DNA of 9,166 nucleotides from Oligoflexia bacterium (GTDB lineage Bacteria > Bdellovibrionota > UBA1018), in contig CAIYTD010000215.1 of NCBI GenBank assembly GCA_903928955.1, positions 1-9,166 of the forward strand, read 5' to 3'. Every line of letters starts with the position of its first letter. The first letter of the stretch is position 1. This document shows, one piece after another, positions 1 to 7,036 of this stretch. The notes under the pieces were generated by a model. It had not been told where the DNA came from. It made no database searches and saw nothing but the letters and a program-made list of their open reading frames with translations. Both the position numbers and the translations under genes were made by a program.

Positions 1-2141
1 AAGGAATTCCTCTAGTTAATCCTGTAGATGATGATGGGATGTTTACTTCAGAAGTCCTTGAGTTTCAAGGTCGTCGAGTAAAAGAGACAGATAAAGATAT
101 TATTGCTTTTGTTAAAAAATCTGGGTGCCTCTTTAAACAAGAGACTTATTTACATAGTTATCCATTCTGTTGGCGCACAGATACTCCGCTCATTTATCGT
201 GCTGTTTCCAGCTGGTTTGTAGCTGTTGAGAAAATTAAAGATAAAATAGTTCAAAATAATCAAACAACACAATGGGTCCCTGAACATCTCAGAGATGGTC
301 GATTTGGTAAATGGTTAGAAAATGCTCGAGATTGGGCAATTTCTCGCAACCGTTTTTGGGGAACACCTCTTCCTATTTGGAGAAATGAAGAAGGCGAGGT
401 GATTTGTATTGGATCAAGAGATGAACTCGAGGCTTTGTCCGGTGAAAAAATTGAAGATCTGCATATTGATCGAATCGATTTAATAAAGATCCCATCGCCT
501 ACAGGAAAGAGTCCATTACAACGAGTAGAAGGGGTTCTTGACTGTTGGTTTGAGAGTGGTTCCATGCCCTATGCTCAATGGGGCTATCCACAAAATAACT
601 TAGAAGAATTTACTAAAAATTTTCCAGCAGATTTTATTGCAGAAGGGCTCGATCAGACGCGCGGATGGTTTTATACTTTAATGGTAATTGGAACAGCCCT
701 CTTCAATCGCTCACCCTTTAAAAATGTTATTGTGAATGGTCTCATATTAGCTGAAGACGGCAAAAAAATGAGTAAAAGTCTTCGTAACTACCCTGATCCA
801 ATGGAGGTTTTAAATAAGCACGGGGCAGATGCACTTCGGCTTTATTTAATTGATTCCCCTGTTGTCCGAGCACAGGAACTGAGATTTTCTGAAGGTGGAG
901 TAAAAGATATTACTCGTAGAATTTTGTTGCGCTGGTGGAATTCTTATTCTTTTTTCATAAATTATGCCAATATTGATGAATTTAGACCGCGAGGTGATTT
1001 CAAGAGTTCACCTAATCTTTTGGATCAATGGCTTATTTCTAGATTAAATTCGCTCATCGAGAACACTCATAAGGAGATGAGTCATTATAGGCTTTATAAT
1101 GTTGTTCCTGGGTTGCTTCAGTTTATTGAGGATCTTACTAATACGTATATTCGTTTTAATCGCAGACATTTTTGGCAGGACGGTATGCCAGAAGATAAGC
1201 GATTTGCCTACGAAACCTTATATGAAGTTTTATTGACGCTGAGTAAATTAATGGCTCCTTTTGCTCCTTTTTTGGCAGAGAGCACTTATCAAAATCTCAT
1301 TTCAACTAGAAAAGATTTTTGTGAAAGCGTACATTTAGAGGTTTTTCCAGAAGCAGATTTAAGTCTCGTTCGTACTGATCTTGAAGAAATCGTTCGAACA
1401 ATGGAAGCACTTGTATTTCTTGGTAGAATTCATCGAGAGAGAATCTCTGTTAAAGCAAAAATACCACTTTCTTCTATGGTTATAATTCATCGTGATAAAA
1501 ATATTCTCAGTAAACTAATTAAATTTGAGCCGTATTTTCAAGATGAATTAAATATCAAAAAATTCGATTATGATTCAAATGAAGATCATTATATTCAAAT
1601 TTCTGCTAAGGCGAATTTTCCATTGCTTGGTCCTAAGTTAGGTTCTAAAATGAAGAAGGTTGCTATTGGGATTCAGAAATTAGTTTTATCAGATTTGTTA
1701 AAATTGGAAGCTGGCGAAACATTAATTATTGAGAATGAGTTAATTAAATTGTCCGATGTAGAAATTCGTAGAGCTCCAAAAACAGCTAATCCAAATCTAT
1801 CCACACATCAATTAATTTCAATTGAAATTGATCCTACAGTGACGTCTGTGCAAATTTGTGAAGGTTTGGCTCGAGAGGTAGTTCGTAAAGTCCAGGCTGC
1901 GCGAAAGAATGCGGATTTAATTTTGGACGATCGCATTACTCTTGAGCTCAGATGTAAAGGTCCGATTCGAGAGGCTATTGAAGTTCATCAGGATATGATT
2001 CAACGCGAAACTCTTTGTGTTCAGCTCATTTTGTCAGAGCTTCCGCGAGGAAAATATAGTGAGAAAGCTGAAATTGATGGAGAAGTAATTGAAATTGGAA
2101 TTACTCCACAGAAACGACAGAATGAAAGACTTAAATTTTAA
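1..2141 (+). CDS. ileS: Isoleucyl-tRNA synthetase, eukaryotic-like type 2 (5' end missing)
   Basis: Cytoplasmic enzyme that charges tRNA-Ile with isoleucine and edits mischarged valine. The frame is open from base 3 (first codons read GIPLVNPVDDDG), so the gene begins upstream. About a third of a roughly 1,050-residue protein is missing, including the HIGH motif and part of the CP1 editing domain. Visible: the end of the editing domain (PVDDDGMFTSEV), the DCWFESGSMPYAQ motif, the GLDQTRGWFY motif, the catalytic KMSKS loop at 765-779 (followed by LRNYPDP), the anticodon-binding helical domain (about 1010-1320) and a long C-terminal region of the DUF5915 type, with no zinc-finger tail. The DCWFESGSMPYAQ and KMSKSLRNYPDP forms are typical of type 2 (eukaryotic-like) enzymes, known for reduced mupirocin sensitivity. 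The 3' end overlaps trmO by 20 nt, suggesting co-transcription. Very sure of function; type 2 assignment rests on remembered motifs. Confidence 0.96.
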   Translation, partial: GIPLVNPVDDDGMFTSEVLEFQGRRVKETDKDIIAFVKKSGCLFKQETYLHSYPFCWRTDTPLIYRAVSSWFVAVEKIKDKIVQNNQTTQWVPEHLRDGRFGKWLENARDWAISRNRFWGTPLPIWRNEEGEVICIGSRDELEALSGEKIEDLHIDRIDLIKIPSPTGKSPLQRVEGVLDCWFESGSMPYAQWGYPQNNLEEFTKNFPADFIAEGLDQTRGWFYTLMVIGTALFNRSPFKNVIVNGLILAEDGKKMSKSLRNYPDPMEVLNKHGADALRLYLIDSPVVRAQELRFSEGGVKDITRRILLRWWNSYSFFINYANIDEFRPRGDFKSSPNLLDQWLISRLNSLIENTHKEMSHYRLYNVVPGLLQFIEDLTNTYIRFNRRHFWQDGMPEDKRFAYETLYEVLLTLSKLMAPFAPFLAESTYQNLISTRKDFCESVHLEVFPEADLSLVRTDLEEIVRTMEALVFLGRIHRERISVKAKIPLSSMVIIHRDKNILSKLIKFEPYFQDELNIKKFDYDSNEDHYIQISAKANFPLLGPKLGSKMKKVAIGIQKLVLSDLLKLEAGETLIIENELIKLSDVEIRRAPKTANPNLSTHQLISIEIDPTVTSVQICEGLAREVVRKVQAARKNADLILDDRITLELRCKGPIREAIEVHQDMIQRETLCVQLILSELPRGKYSEKAEIDGEVIEIGITPQKRQNERLKF

Positions 2142-2856
2142 ACCGATTGGTATATTAAAAACTTGTTTTAAAGAGAAATTTGGTATTCCAAGACAGCCAA
2201 GGCTTATTGACGGGGCTATCGGTATTTTAAAGCTTAATGATGATTTTAGGCTTCGAAATGCGATCAGGGAGATAAAAGGGTTTAGTCACCTCTGGATTAT
2301 TTTTGTTTTTCATCAGCATCAAGCCAAAAACTGGAAACCTTCTATTCGTCCTCCTCGATTGGGAGGCGCCCGTAAAGTTGGAGTATTAGCCTCTCGGTCT
2401 CCTCATAGGCCTAATCCCATAGGATTATCAGCAGTGAAATTAGATGGTGTAGATTTGAACGCTTTGGGTGGTGCTGAACTATTTCTTAGTGGGTTAGATA
2501 TTTTGGATGGAACACCAGTATTAGATATTAAGCCTTATATTCCATATGCCGATTCAATTTCAAATGCATTGTCAGGATGGGCAAATGACCCCATTGAATA
2601 TACAAGAGTAACATTTTCCGATAACGCATTGAAGTCAATCGAAGGGAAAAAAGTATTAGACTATCCACATTTGAAGGATTTAATTACAGGAATGCTTGAG
2701 CTGGATCCTCGGCCAGCGTTTCAAAAGCGGAGTATGCCTACTTCAAGTCCTGAGTCGGAAGGCACTCAGTATGGTTTTAGGCTTTTTGATTTTGATGTGA
2801 AGTGGGAAATTCGAGATAGTAGTTTTCATATTGTAGATATAGTTGATTTTTTGTAG
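2122..2856 (+). CDS. trmO: TrmO/TsaA-family tRNA (adenine-N6)-methyltransferase
   Basis: Likely SAM-dependent enzyme that N6-methylates the t6A37 base of tRNA-Thr (to m6t6A), fine-tuning decoding in the cytoplasm. The protein starts with FKPIGILKT and carries the family hallmarks RSPHRPNPIGLS (about residues 90-101) and DGTPVLDIKPYIPYAD (about 129-144). It has 244 residues, against about 235 in E. coli YaeB, so it looks complete. I chose the ATG at 2122; an in-frame TTG at 2089 would add 11 residues with no family resemblance and lie deep inside ileS. The last 20 nt of ileS overlap this start, which suggests translational coupling of two tRNA genes, though no obvious strong Shine-Dalgarno is visible. 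The C-terminal third (PAFQKRSMP..YGFRLFDFDVKW) fits the family's small second domain. Family confident; exact tRNA target inferred from E. coli. Confidence 0.93.
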   Translation: MKDLNFKPIGILKTCFKEKFGIPRQPRLIDGAIGILKLNDDFRLRNAIREIKGFSHLWIIFVFHQHQAKNWKPSIRPPRLGGARKVGVLASRSPHRPNPIGLSAVKLDGVDLNALGGAELFLSGLDILDGTPVLDIKPYIPYADSISNALSGWANDPIEYTRVTFSDNALKSIEGKKVLDYPHLKDLITGMLELDPRPAFQKRSMPTSSPESEGTQYGFRLFDFDVKWEIRDSSFHIVDIVDFL

Positions 2857-2865
2857 AAATATAAA

Positions 2866-2894
2866 GCGGAGTTAAATTTCACACTTAACTCCGC
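2866..2894. terminator. Symmetrical hairpin, probable bidirectional terminator
   Basis: A perfect 10-bp stem (GCGGAGTTAA at 2866-2875 pairing with TTAACTCCGC at 2885-2894) closes a 9-nt loop. It lies between the 3' ends of convergent trmO and the SIS isomerase gene. On the plus strand a run of seven Ts follows at 2905-2911; on the minus strand an AT-rich TTTATATTT follows directly. The T-run on the plus side sits 10 nt beyond the stem, so plus-strand termination may be imperfect. Confidence 0.82.
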
Positions 2895-2917
2895 AGCAGG
2901 ATAATTTTTTTCAACTT

Positions 2918-3520
2918 TTAACGTCCAACAGATTCCCATTTTGTCTGGGTTGACTTCAAAAGAGGGTGACTTACTAGTAGATGCCATACAACCGCACAAA
3001 AACCTTCAGTATGCGGAGTAATTCTATCTTTGGAGATAACCGGAATAACAACACAAGCATCTGAAACTTCTTTAGCATATCCTCCATCCTTTCCAACGAT
3101 AGAGTAGACTTTTGCATTTACTTCTTTTGCAAGGTCCATAGCTCGAACAAGATTAGTTGAAACGTTTTTTTCGCGGCTTCCTCCGCCTACAGAAAATACT
3201 AGGATAGCGTCAGACGCTCGAAGGTGGGAGCCTTTTAGCCATTCAGAGTAGCAGCTTTCCCAGCCTTCGTCATTAATCCGAGCTGTCAGTTCTGAAACGT
3301 TATCTGTGGGAGCATAAGCCTCAAAACCACAGATCTTTCTAAAATCATTGACAGCATGTCCAGCATGTCCTGCTGATCCGCCTACTCCCAAAATAAATAA
3401 ACGTCCCCCTTTTTCTCGACATTCTGATAATCCTTGAGCCAGACGTTCAATCGATTGTTCGTCTAATTTTTGAATGAGCTCAATGCTTTCGTCTAAATAG
3501 TTTCGGCTAAAATTTTTCAT
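2918..3520 (-). CDS. SIS-domain sugar-phosphate isomerase, GmhA-like
   Basis: Probable cytoplasmic isomerase of the phosphoheptose (sedoheptulose-7-phosphate) isomerase group, making the precursor of heptose for LPS or capsule. It has 200 residues, one SIS domain, the usual GmhA size. Visible: the phosphate-binding GVGGSAGHAGH loop (residues 45-55), SVGGGSREKN (110-119), and a C-terminal E172-x7-H180 pair that by eye matches the metal/catalytic Gln172 and His180 of E. coli GmhA. The H61-x3-E65 pair of E. coli appears here as H55-x3-D59. Strongly patterned segments (YAPTDNVSELTARINDEGWE, TKWESVG) mark a GmhA-like subfamily that I recall from surface-polysaccharide clusters. ATG start with an AGGCAG sequence just upstream. 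The transaldolase lies 128 nt upstream on the same strand, so the two probably act in one pathway. Substrate is inferred; GlmS-like or other sugar-phosphate isomerase activity is possible. Confidence 0.85.
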   Translation of the reverse strand: MKNFSRNYLDESIELIQKLDEQSIERLAQGLSECREKGGRLFILGVGGSAGHAGHAVNDFRKICGFEAYAPTDNVSELTARINDEGWESCYSEWLKGSHLRASDAILVFSVGGGSREKNVSTNLVRAMDLAKEVNAKVYSIVGKDGGYAKEVSDACVVIPVISKDRITPHTEGFCAVVWHLLVSHPLLKSTQTKWESVGR

Positions 3521-3648
3521 ATCTGCCTATTTTAAAGTGCGTTGAATCTGCAATTAATAATTAAAAAAATTTCTTTTGCTCTAATATCTTGAAACTCATG
3601 TTCAGAGTCAATAAACAGTCTCGATCTAAAATAATTATTCTATTGAAT

Positions 3649-4368
3649 TCAGAGCTGGAATCCTGCTGCAGTTGCATCTTTATAAAACATTTTGACTGTT
3701 TCTAAAGAATATTCTGCTAGAGATTTTCCGCGCAAACTAACTTTACTTAGCTGCTCATCTGTCATTGTAATAATATGGCATCCACAATCGTCTGCTTGAT
3801 AGATATTTAGAGCTTCTCGAGGGCTCGCCCATAAAATTTTAGAGCCTGGGTAGGGTGAAAATGCTTGAACTGCTTCTCTCATAATTGGTATTGGGTCGAT
3901 GCCAGTGTCTGCAATTCTACCAGCAAAAATTGATATAATCGCATTATCTTCTGGCTGGATGATTTCTCTGATGCCTTTGAGTTGCTCTTTGGTGAAAATA
4001 GCGGTGATATTAAGCTTCATTTTCAGTTCAAAAAGTCGACGAATAAGCTTGAGACTAGATTCATTCTTTGTATTAGTAATCGGAATTTTGACGTTTACAT
4101 TTGGACCCCATGAATTAATTTCAGTAGCTTGTCGCTCCATTTCCTCAAATTCATCTGAAAAAACTTCAAATGAAATAGGCAAATCCTTAATCGTTTTGAG
4201 AACGTCTTTTGCGAATATCGCATAGTCCTTAATGCCTGCTTTTGCCATTAAAGTGGGATTTGTTGTAAATCCTTGTACTAGTCCTTCTTGGTAGCGTTTT
4301 AGCATATGTTCCTTATTCGCACCATCCGCATAAAGAGCAACTTTCAAGGGGGGCTTATTAAATGTCAT
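3649..4368 (-). CDS. Transaldolase / fructose-6-phosphate aldolase-like protein
   Basis: Class I (Schiff-base) aldolase of the small transaldolase family, 239 residues, a single TIM barrel. It likely moves a dihydroxyacetone unit between sugar phosphates, producing or consuming sedoheptulose-7-phosphate. Visible: YADGA with D15 near the N-terminus, GFTTNPTL (residues 33-40) typical of the family, the active-site lysine K94 in NVKIPITN, LNITAIFT (119-126), and SIFAGRIADTG (146-156), which provides the phosphate-binding arginine R151. The ATG at 4368 is set by a good Shine-Dalgarno, AAAGGA, on the minus strand about 8 nt upstream (4375-4380). It is the first gene of a probable two-gene unit with the SIS isomerase. 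Variants of this type occur beside GmhA-like genes in heptose clusters (recollection), so a role in surface sugar supply is more likely than the housekeeping pentose-phosphate one. Family certain; exact substrate not. Confidence 0.9.
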   Translation of the reverse strand: MTFNKPPLKVALYADGANKEHMLKRYQEGLVQGFTTNPTLMAKAGIKDYAIFAKDVLKTIKDLPISFEVFSDEFEEMERQATEINSWGPNVNVKIPITNTKNESSLKLIRRLFELKMKLNITAIFTKEQLKGIREIIQPEDNAIISIFAGRIADTGIDPIPIMREAVQAFSPYPGSKILWASPREALNIYQADDCGCHIITMTDEQLSKVSLRGKSLAEYSLETVKMFYKDATAAGFQL

Positions 4369-4559
4369 CGAAGGTCCTTTCTATTTTGATTGATTACGAA
4401 TCCGTATCTTACTACTTTTGAACTGTTTTTTACTAATGATCAAGCAATAATCTTTATTCTTTTAAGCGGCACCTGAAATGGTTGAAATACAGATGTACTG
4501 CTGCAGTTTTTATGGTATATCTCGCACTAGATTGTGGGCTGGGTGAAAAGAAAGATGTT
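4369..4559. promoter_or_regulatory. Divergent intergenic region, promoters unresolved
   Basis: 191 nt separate the minus-strand transaldolase from the plus-strand envelope cluster, so it should hold promoters for both. I could not place a convincing pair of -35/-10 boxes for either. The best hint is TAAGAT on the minus strand (about 4415-4420), with no good -35 at the right distance. The right part (from 4482) is also open in the frame of the next gene, so that gene could start earlier than annotated. Confidence 0.35.
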
Positions 4560-5132
4560 GTGAAATTTCTCCGATTCACTGTTCAAAAAATTACCTATTG
4601 TGGAATGTTACTTTTTATTTCATCGTCGGTATTTGCATTAAATACCGATATTTCTGGTTTAGATTTGGTGGGAGGCCTACCAATTCAGGTTAAGTTGGAA
4701 CAAGCGCCTCTAGCTACAGTTTTGGTTTTTCTTTCGATTAAGTGTCCTTGTTCTTTGAGTCATCACCCTTCTTTGAATCTTCTTGCTGAAAAATTTACTT
4801 CCTTAGGTTTTCAATTTGTTGGGATACACTCAAATGCGAATGAAAATTTAAAGTCATCATTAGAGTTTTTTAAATTTTCAAAGCTCGTTTTTCCTGTTGT
4901 ACAGGATGCACAGGCCGAGTTAGCAAATCGTTATGATGCTTTTAAGACGCCGCATGTTTTTATTGTGAGTCCAACCAGGCAGGTATTGTTTAGCGGTGGC
5001 GTAGATAATACTAAAATTTCTCAGAAACCGACCCAATTTTACTTGCGAGATGCATTGATTGCAATTCAAGAAGGGAAGCAACCTGCTCAAAATAATGTTC
5101 GTGTTTTAGGTTGTGAGATTCAGCGTCCATAA
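4560..5132 (+). CDS. Exported thioredoxin-fold (redoxin-like) protein with CxC motif
   Basis: Probably a periplasmic thioredoxin-fold protein, 190 residues from a GTG start. Visible: a Sec signal peptide (positive KFLRFTVQK, hydrophobic GMLLFISSSVFA, cleavage near A26), then a thioredoxin-like domain with the strand ATVLVFLS, active-site-like KCPCS (C62, C64), VGIHSN, the FPVVQD strand, and the cis-proline loop KTPHVF (P131). A third cysteine sits in the tail LGCEIQRP (C185). The motif is CxC rather than thioredoxin's CxxC, so reductase, peroxidase or metal-delivery roles cannot be told apart. I chose GTG 4560 because it gives a normal signal peptide; TTG 4482 or ATG 4512 would put extra non-signal sequence in front, and no start has a strong ribosome site. 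It is the first of three closely spaced genes for exported proteins (gaps 20 and 7 nt), implying joint function. Fold confident; function unknown. Confidence 0.8.
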   Translation: MKFLRFTVQKITYCGMLLFISSSVFALNTDISGLDLVGGLPIQVKLEQAPLATVLVFLSIKCPCSLSHHPSLNLLAEKFTSLGFQFVGIHSNANENLKSSLEFFKFSKLVFPVVQDAQAELANRYDAFKTPHVFIVSPTRQVLFSGGVDNTKISQKPTQFYLRDALIAIQEGKQPAQNNVRVLGCEIQRP

Positions 5133-5152
5133 GTTTTTAAAAGGTTTATCAA

Positions 5153-5668
5153 ATGGTTCTAATAAAAAAAACTATCTTAATAGGGTTGCTTTTTTACTTC
5201 TTTTTGGGGTGCTCTCCCTTAGCGAAGCAAGGTTGGCAACGGATGGGTAAAGGAATTCAAAGAACGCAACATACGCGAATAGGCTCTGTTGGTAAATTTC
5301 CTAAATTGAATCTGTCTTTTTTAATTACTCCTATGTCAGGTGAATCGATTCGAGTTTCGGAGGTAGTTTCTTTTCAGCTTGTTTTTTGGCGAGAAGGAGA
5401 AGGGAGCGTTGCAGATCCTTTTTTGAATCCTGAGTTAACACCCTATATTGAGCTTTGGATGGCTATGGCTGGAGGAGGACATGGTTCACACGATGTCACT
5501 GTGAGTCGTTTTTCTCAGGATAACTCAGGTATTTTCAAAATAGATGGTGTTGTTTTTAATATGGCTTCAATTGAAGAAGATGATTGGGAATTTCAAATTT
5601 CCTTGAAAGATAATGATGGGAATTTAATTGAAAAAGCTGTGCAAACTATCACTGTTGGCATTAAATAG
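5153..5668 (+). CDS. Lipoprotein with FixH/YtkA-like domain
   Basis: Predicted lipid-anchored envelope protein, 171 residues. The N-terminus is a lipoprotein signal: KK, a hydrophobic stretch, and a lipobox-like FLGC ending in C20. After a short basic linker (21-50) comes one beta-rich domain (about 52-170) whose layout fits the FixH/YtkA-like group: an early strand pair, a WMAMAGGGHGSHDV segment (residues 102-115), a SGIFKIDGVVFNM segment and a closing WEFQISLKD strand. Met and His residues in the middle segment (M103, M105, H110, H113) could bind a metal such as copper; that is inference. ATG start with AAGG about 8 nt upstream (5141-5144). It sits 20 nt after the redoxin-like gene and 7 nt before the barrel gene, so all three are likely one transcript. 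The domain call rests on remembered patterns, not a search; a generic periplasmic Ig-like domain is the alternative. Confidence 0.75.
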   Translation: MVLIKKTILIGLLFYFFLGCSPLAKQGWQRMGKGIQRTQHTRIGSVGKFPKLNLSFLITPMSGESIRVSEVVSFQLVFWREGEGSVADPFLNPELTPYIELWMAMAGGGHGSHDVTVSRFSQDNSGIFKIDGVVFNMASIEEDDWEFQISLKDNDGNLIEKAVQTITVGIK

Positions 5669-5675
5669 TCCCCTA

Positions 5676-6614
5676 ATGATAAATGGTATAATAAGTCAGA
5701 TCAAGTTGATTATACTGGGACTGATTTTTTGTTGTCTTTTCAATTTCCAATATGCTGCGGCGGCTGCCTGTTGTGCACGGAATTCCGCAGTTCCTGTTTT
5801 GATCGTTGGCGAAGATGAAGCTCAATTTAATTTCGGTATGTCTTTAGGCGCTGTAGTTGCAGAAGTTTGCGATGAAGGGATTCCTGTTTTTGGTTCTCCT
5901 GAGACGTCTGAAATAAATCAGCTCTATCGGCTGGAGGGTGCTCTCTTGCTTTCTGATCGATTTCAAGTGGGTATGAGCTTAAATGGAGTGAATCATCGGA
6001 TTACTAAACCTGCTCGAACAGATTCGCAATTAGGGATAGGGGATACTAGGATAAGTTTGGGTTATGAGTATCTTCCTAGTTGGACATATTCAAGTTGGAA
6101 GCCTCAAGGTTTTTTGTTCTCCGTGCTTACCTTTCCTACTGGGCGGTCGAGTTATGAATTCGAGAGTCTTACTGCAGCAGATGTAACGGGGAATGGCTTT
6201 TACTCAGTTTCTATTGGTAGTCTTTTGATTAAGCGTTGGACTGTCTGGGATGTGTTTATGGTACCGGAAGTACATTATTCTTTGCCTAGGACATTTAAAA
6301 TAGGTGAAGTGGAGCCTGGTTTTGGCGGAAGTATAGGATTTGGAGTAGGTATGAGTCCTTGGGAGGGTAATTTTAGATTAGGTCTCAGGGTGCAGCCTCG
6401 TGTCGATCAGTCTAGATATATCGCATTTAGGAATTCAGATTTGAGTCGAGGAATACTCGCGAATTGTGACACTGGGTTAGATATCGCTTATCTTGTAACT
6501 TCAAATGATACGTTAATGATCTCCTATATTGATCAAACACTCTTAGGACCTGCTATTAATTCAAATTTAAGTAGAGTTTTTGGATTGAATTTTCAGCATC
6601 GGTGGGAACGATAA
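5676..6614 (+). CDS. Predicted outer-membrane beta-barrel protein with N-terminal Cys pair
   Basis: No precise function recognised. The 312-residue product has a Sec signal peptide (hydrophobic LIILGLIFCCLFNF, then an Ala-rich cleavage zone), after which the mature chain starts close to a Cys-Cys pair (C32, C33) followed by PVLIVGEDEAQFNFG. The rest alternates polar and hydrophobic residues with many Gly, Tyr and Trp: LYRLEGALLLSDRFQVGMSL, GIGDTRISLGYEYL, PQGFLFSVLTFPTGRS, GFYSVSIGSLLIKRW, EPGFGGSIGFGVG. This is what a transmembrane beta-barrel of the 'transporter'/phenol-degradation MetA-like type looks like. I chose ATG 5676, 7 nt after the lipoprotein stop; no clear ribosome site precedes it, so re-initiation after the upstream gene is plausible. 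AAAC before the pair could also be a weak lipobox. Third gene of the three-gene envelope cluster; I recall similar barrels in delta-proteobacteria, always uncharacterised. Confidence 0.75.
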   Translation: MINGIISQIKLIILGLIFCCLFNFQYAAAAACCARNSAVPVLIVGEDEAQFNFGMSLGAVVAEVCDEGIPVFGSPETSEINQLYRLEGALLLSDRFQVGMSLNGVNHRITKPARTDSQLGIGDTRISLGYEYLPSWTYSSWKPQGFLFSVLTFPTGRSSYEFESLTAADVTGNGFYSVSIGSLLIKRWTVWDVFMVPEVHYSLPRTFKIGEVEPGFGGSIGFGVGMSPWEGNFRLGLRVQPRVDQSRYIAFRNSDLSRGILANCDTGLDIAYLVTSNDTLMISYIDQTLLGPAINSNLSRVFGLNFQHRWER

Positions 6615-6686
6615 GACTTTATTCCATCTTTTTGTATTTTTGACTCAGATTTTATTTTTATTTGGTTCTACTGTTTTTTTATGTAT

Positions 6687-6715
6687 CTGAAACTATTAAC
6701 TTTTTAAAGTATAGT
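6687..6715 (+). promoter_or_regulatory. Candidate sigma-70 promoter
   Basis: CTGAAA (6687-6692, 4 of 6 matches to the -35 consensus) and TATAGT (6710-6715, 5 of 6 to the -10) are exactly 17 nt apart. Transcription would start near 6722, giving about 370 nt of untranslated RNA before the STAS gene. In AT-rich sequence such matches arise by chance, so this is tentative. Confidence 0.4.
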
Positions 6716-6824
6716 TTGGTTATAAATAGAAGATAAAATTTAGAATAAGTCGCAATATTATGTGCTGAAGGGTTCAATATATTAAAAATTCTGAGATCGG
6801 TTAGGGATGTTTAGATATTTATGC

Positions 6825-6858
6825 ACCATTAGGTTGAGCTTTTTTAGGCAACCTTGGT
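6825..6858 (+). other. Bulged hairpin in non-coding region
   Basis: AGGTTG (6831-6836) pairs with CAACCT (6849-6854) around a 12-nt loop. The stem continues outward, after a 2-nt bulge (TT, 6829-6830), with ACCA (6825-6828) and TGGT (6855-6858): ten pairs in all. There is no following T-run, so it is not a standard terminator. It could belong to a small RNA or leader. Confidence 0.45.
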
Positions 6859-6900
6859 ACTGTGAATAAGTCCGTCTCTATTATCGTAAATAATCAGTAA

Positions 6901-6953
6901 TGAGCTACTATAGAATTTTTGAATCATGTATGGTATTTTTTTGAGGTAGCTCA
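6901..6953. repeat. Inverted repeat TGAGCTAC / GTAGCTCA
   Basis: Perfect 8-bp arms (6901-6908 and 6946-6953) enclose 37 nt of AT-rich sequence. It may be the base of a longer RNA fold or a pair of operator half-sites; the arms contain most of the G and C of this stretch. Confidence 0.45.
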
Positions 6954-7036
6954 ATTCGATTAAATATTTAGGTTAAAATTAATAGACTTGGCATTATTAG
7001 GCTGCTTTTTGAAAAACGTAGATATTAGTACCAAAA

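Noticed and set aside
260..565. Open frame on the minus strand inside ileS
   Set aside because: The plus-strand frame is unmistakable ileS; the antisense product has no recognisable domain.
2089..2121. Earlier TTG start for trmO
   Set aside because: The added 11 residues do not fit the family and the ATG at 2122 aligns with the usual N-terminus.
3899..4225. Open frame on the plus strand inside the transaldolase gene
   Set aside because: Mirror of a well-supported coding region; no domain and no ribosome site.
6770..6785. tRNA T-arm-like GGGTTCAA
   Set aside because: No matching acceptor, anticodon or D arm around it.
6988..7005. Possible sigma-54 promoter (TTGGCAT...CTGC)
   Set aside because: The GG and GC elements are 12 nt apart instead of the required 10.
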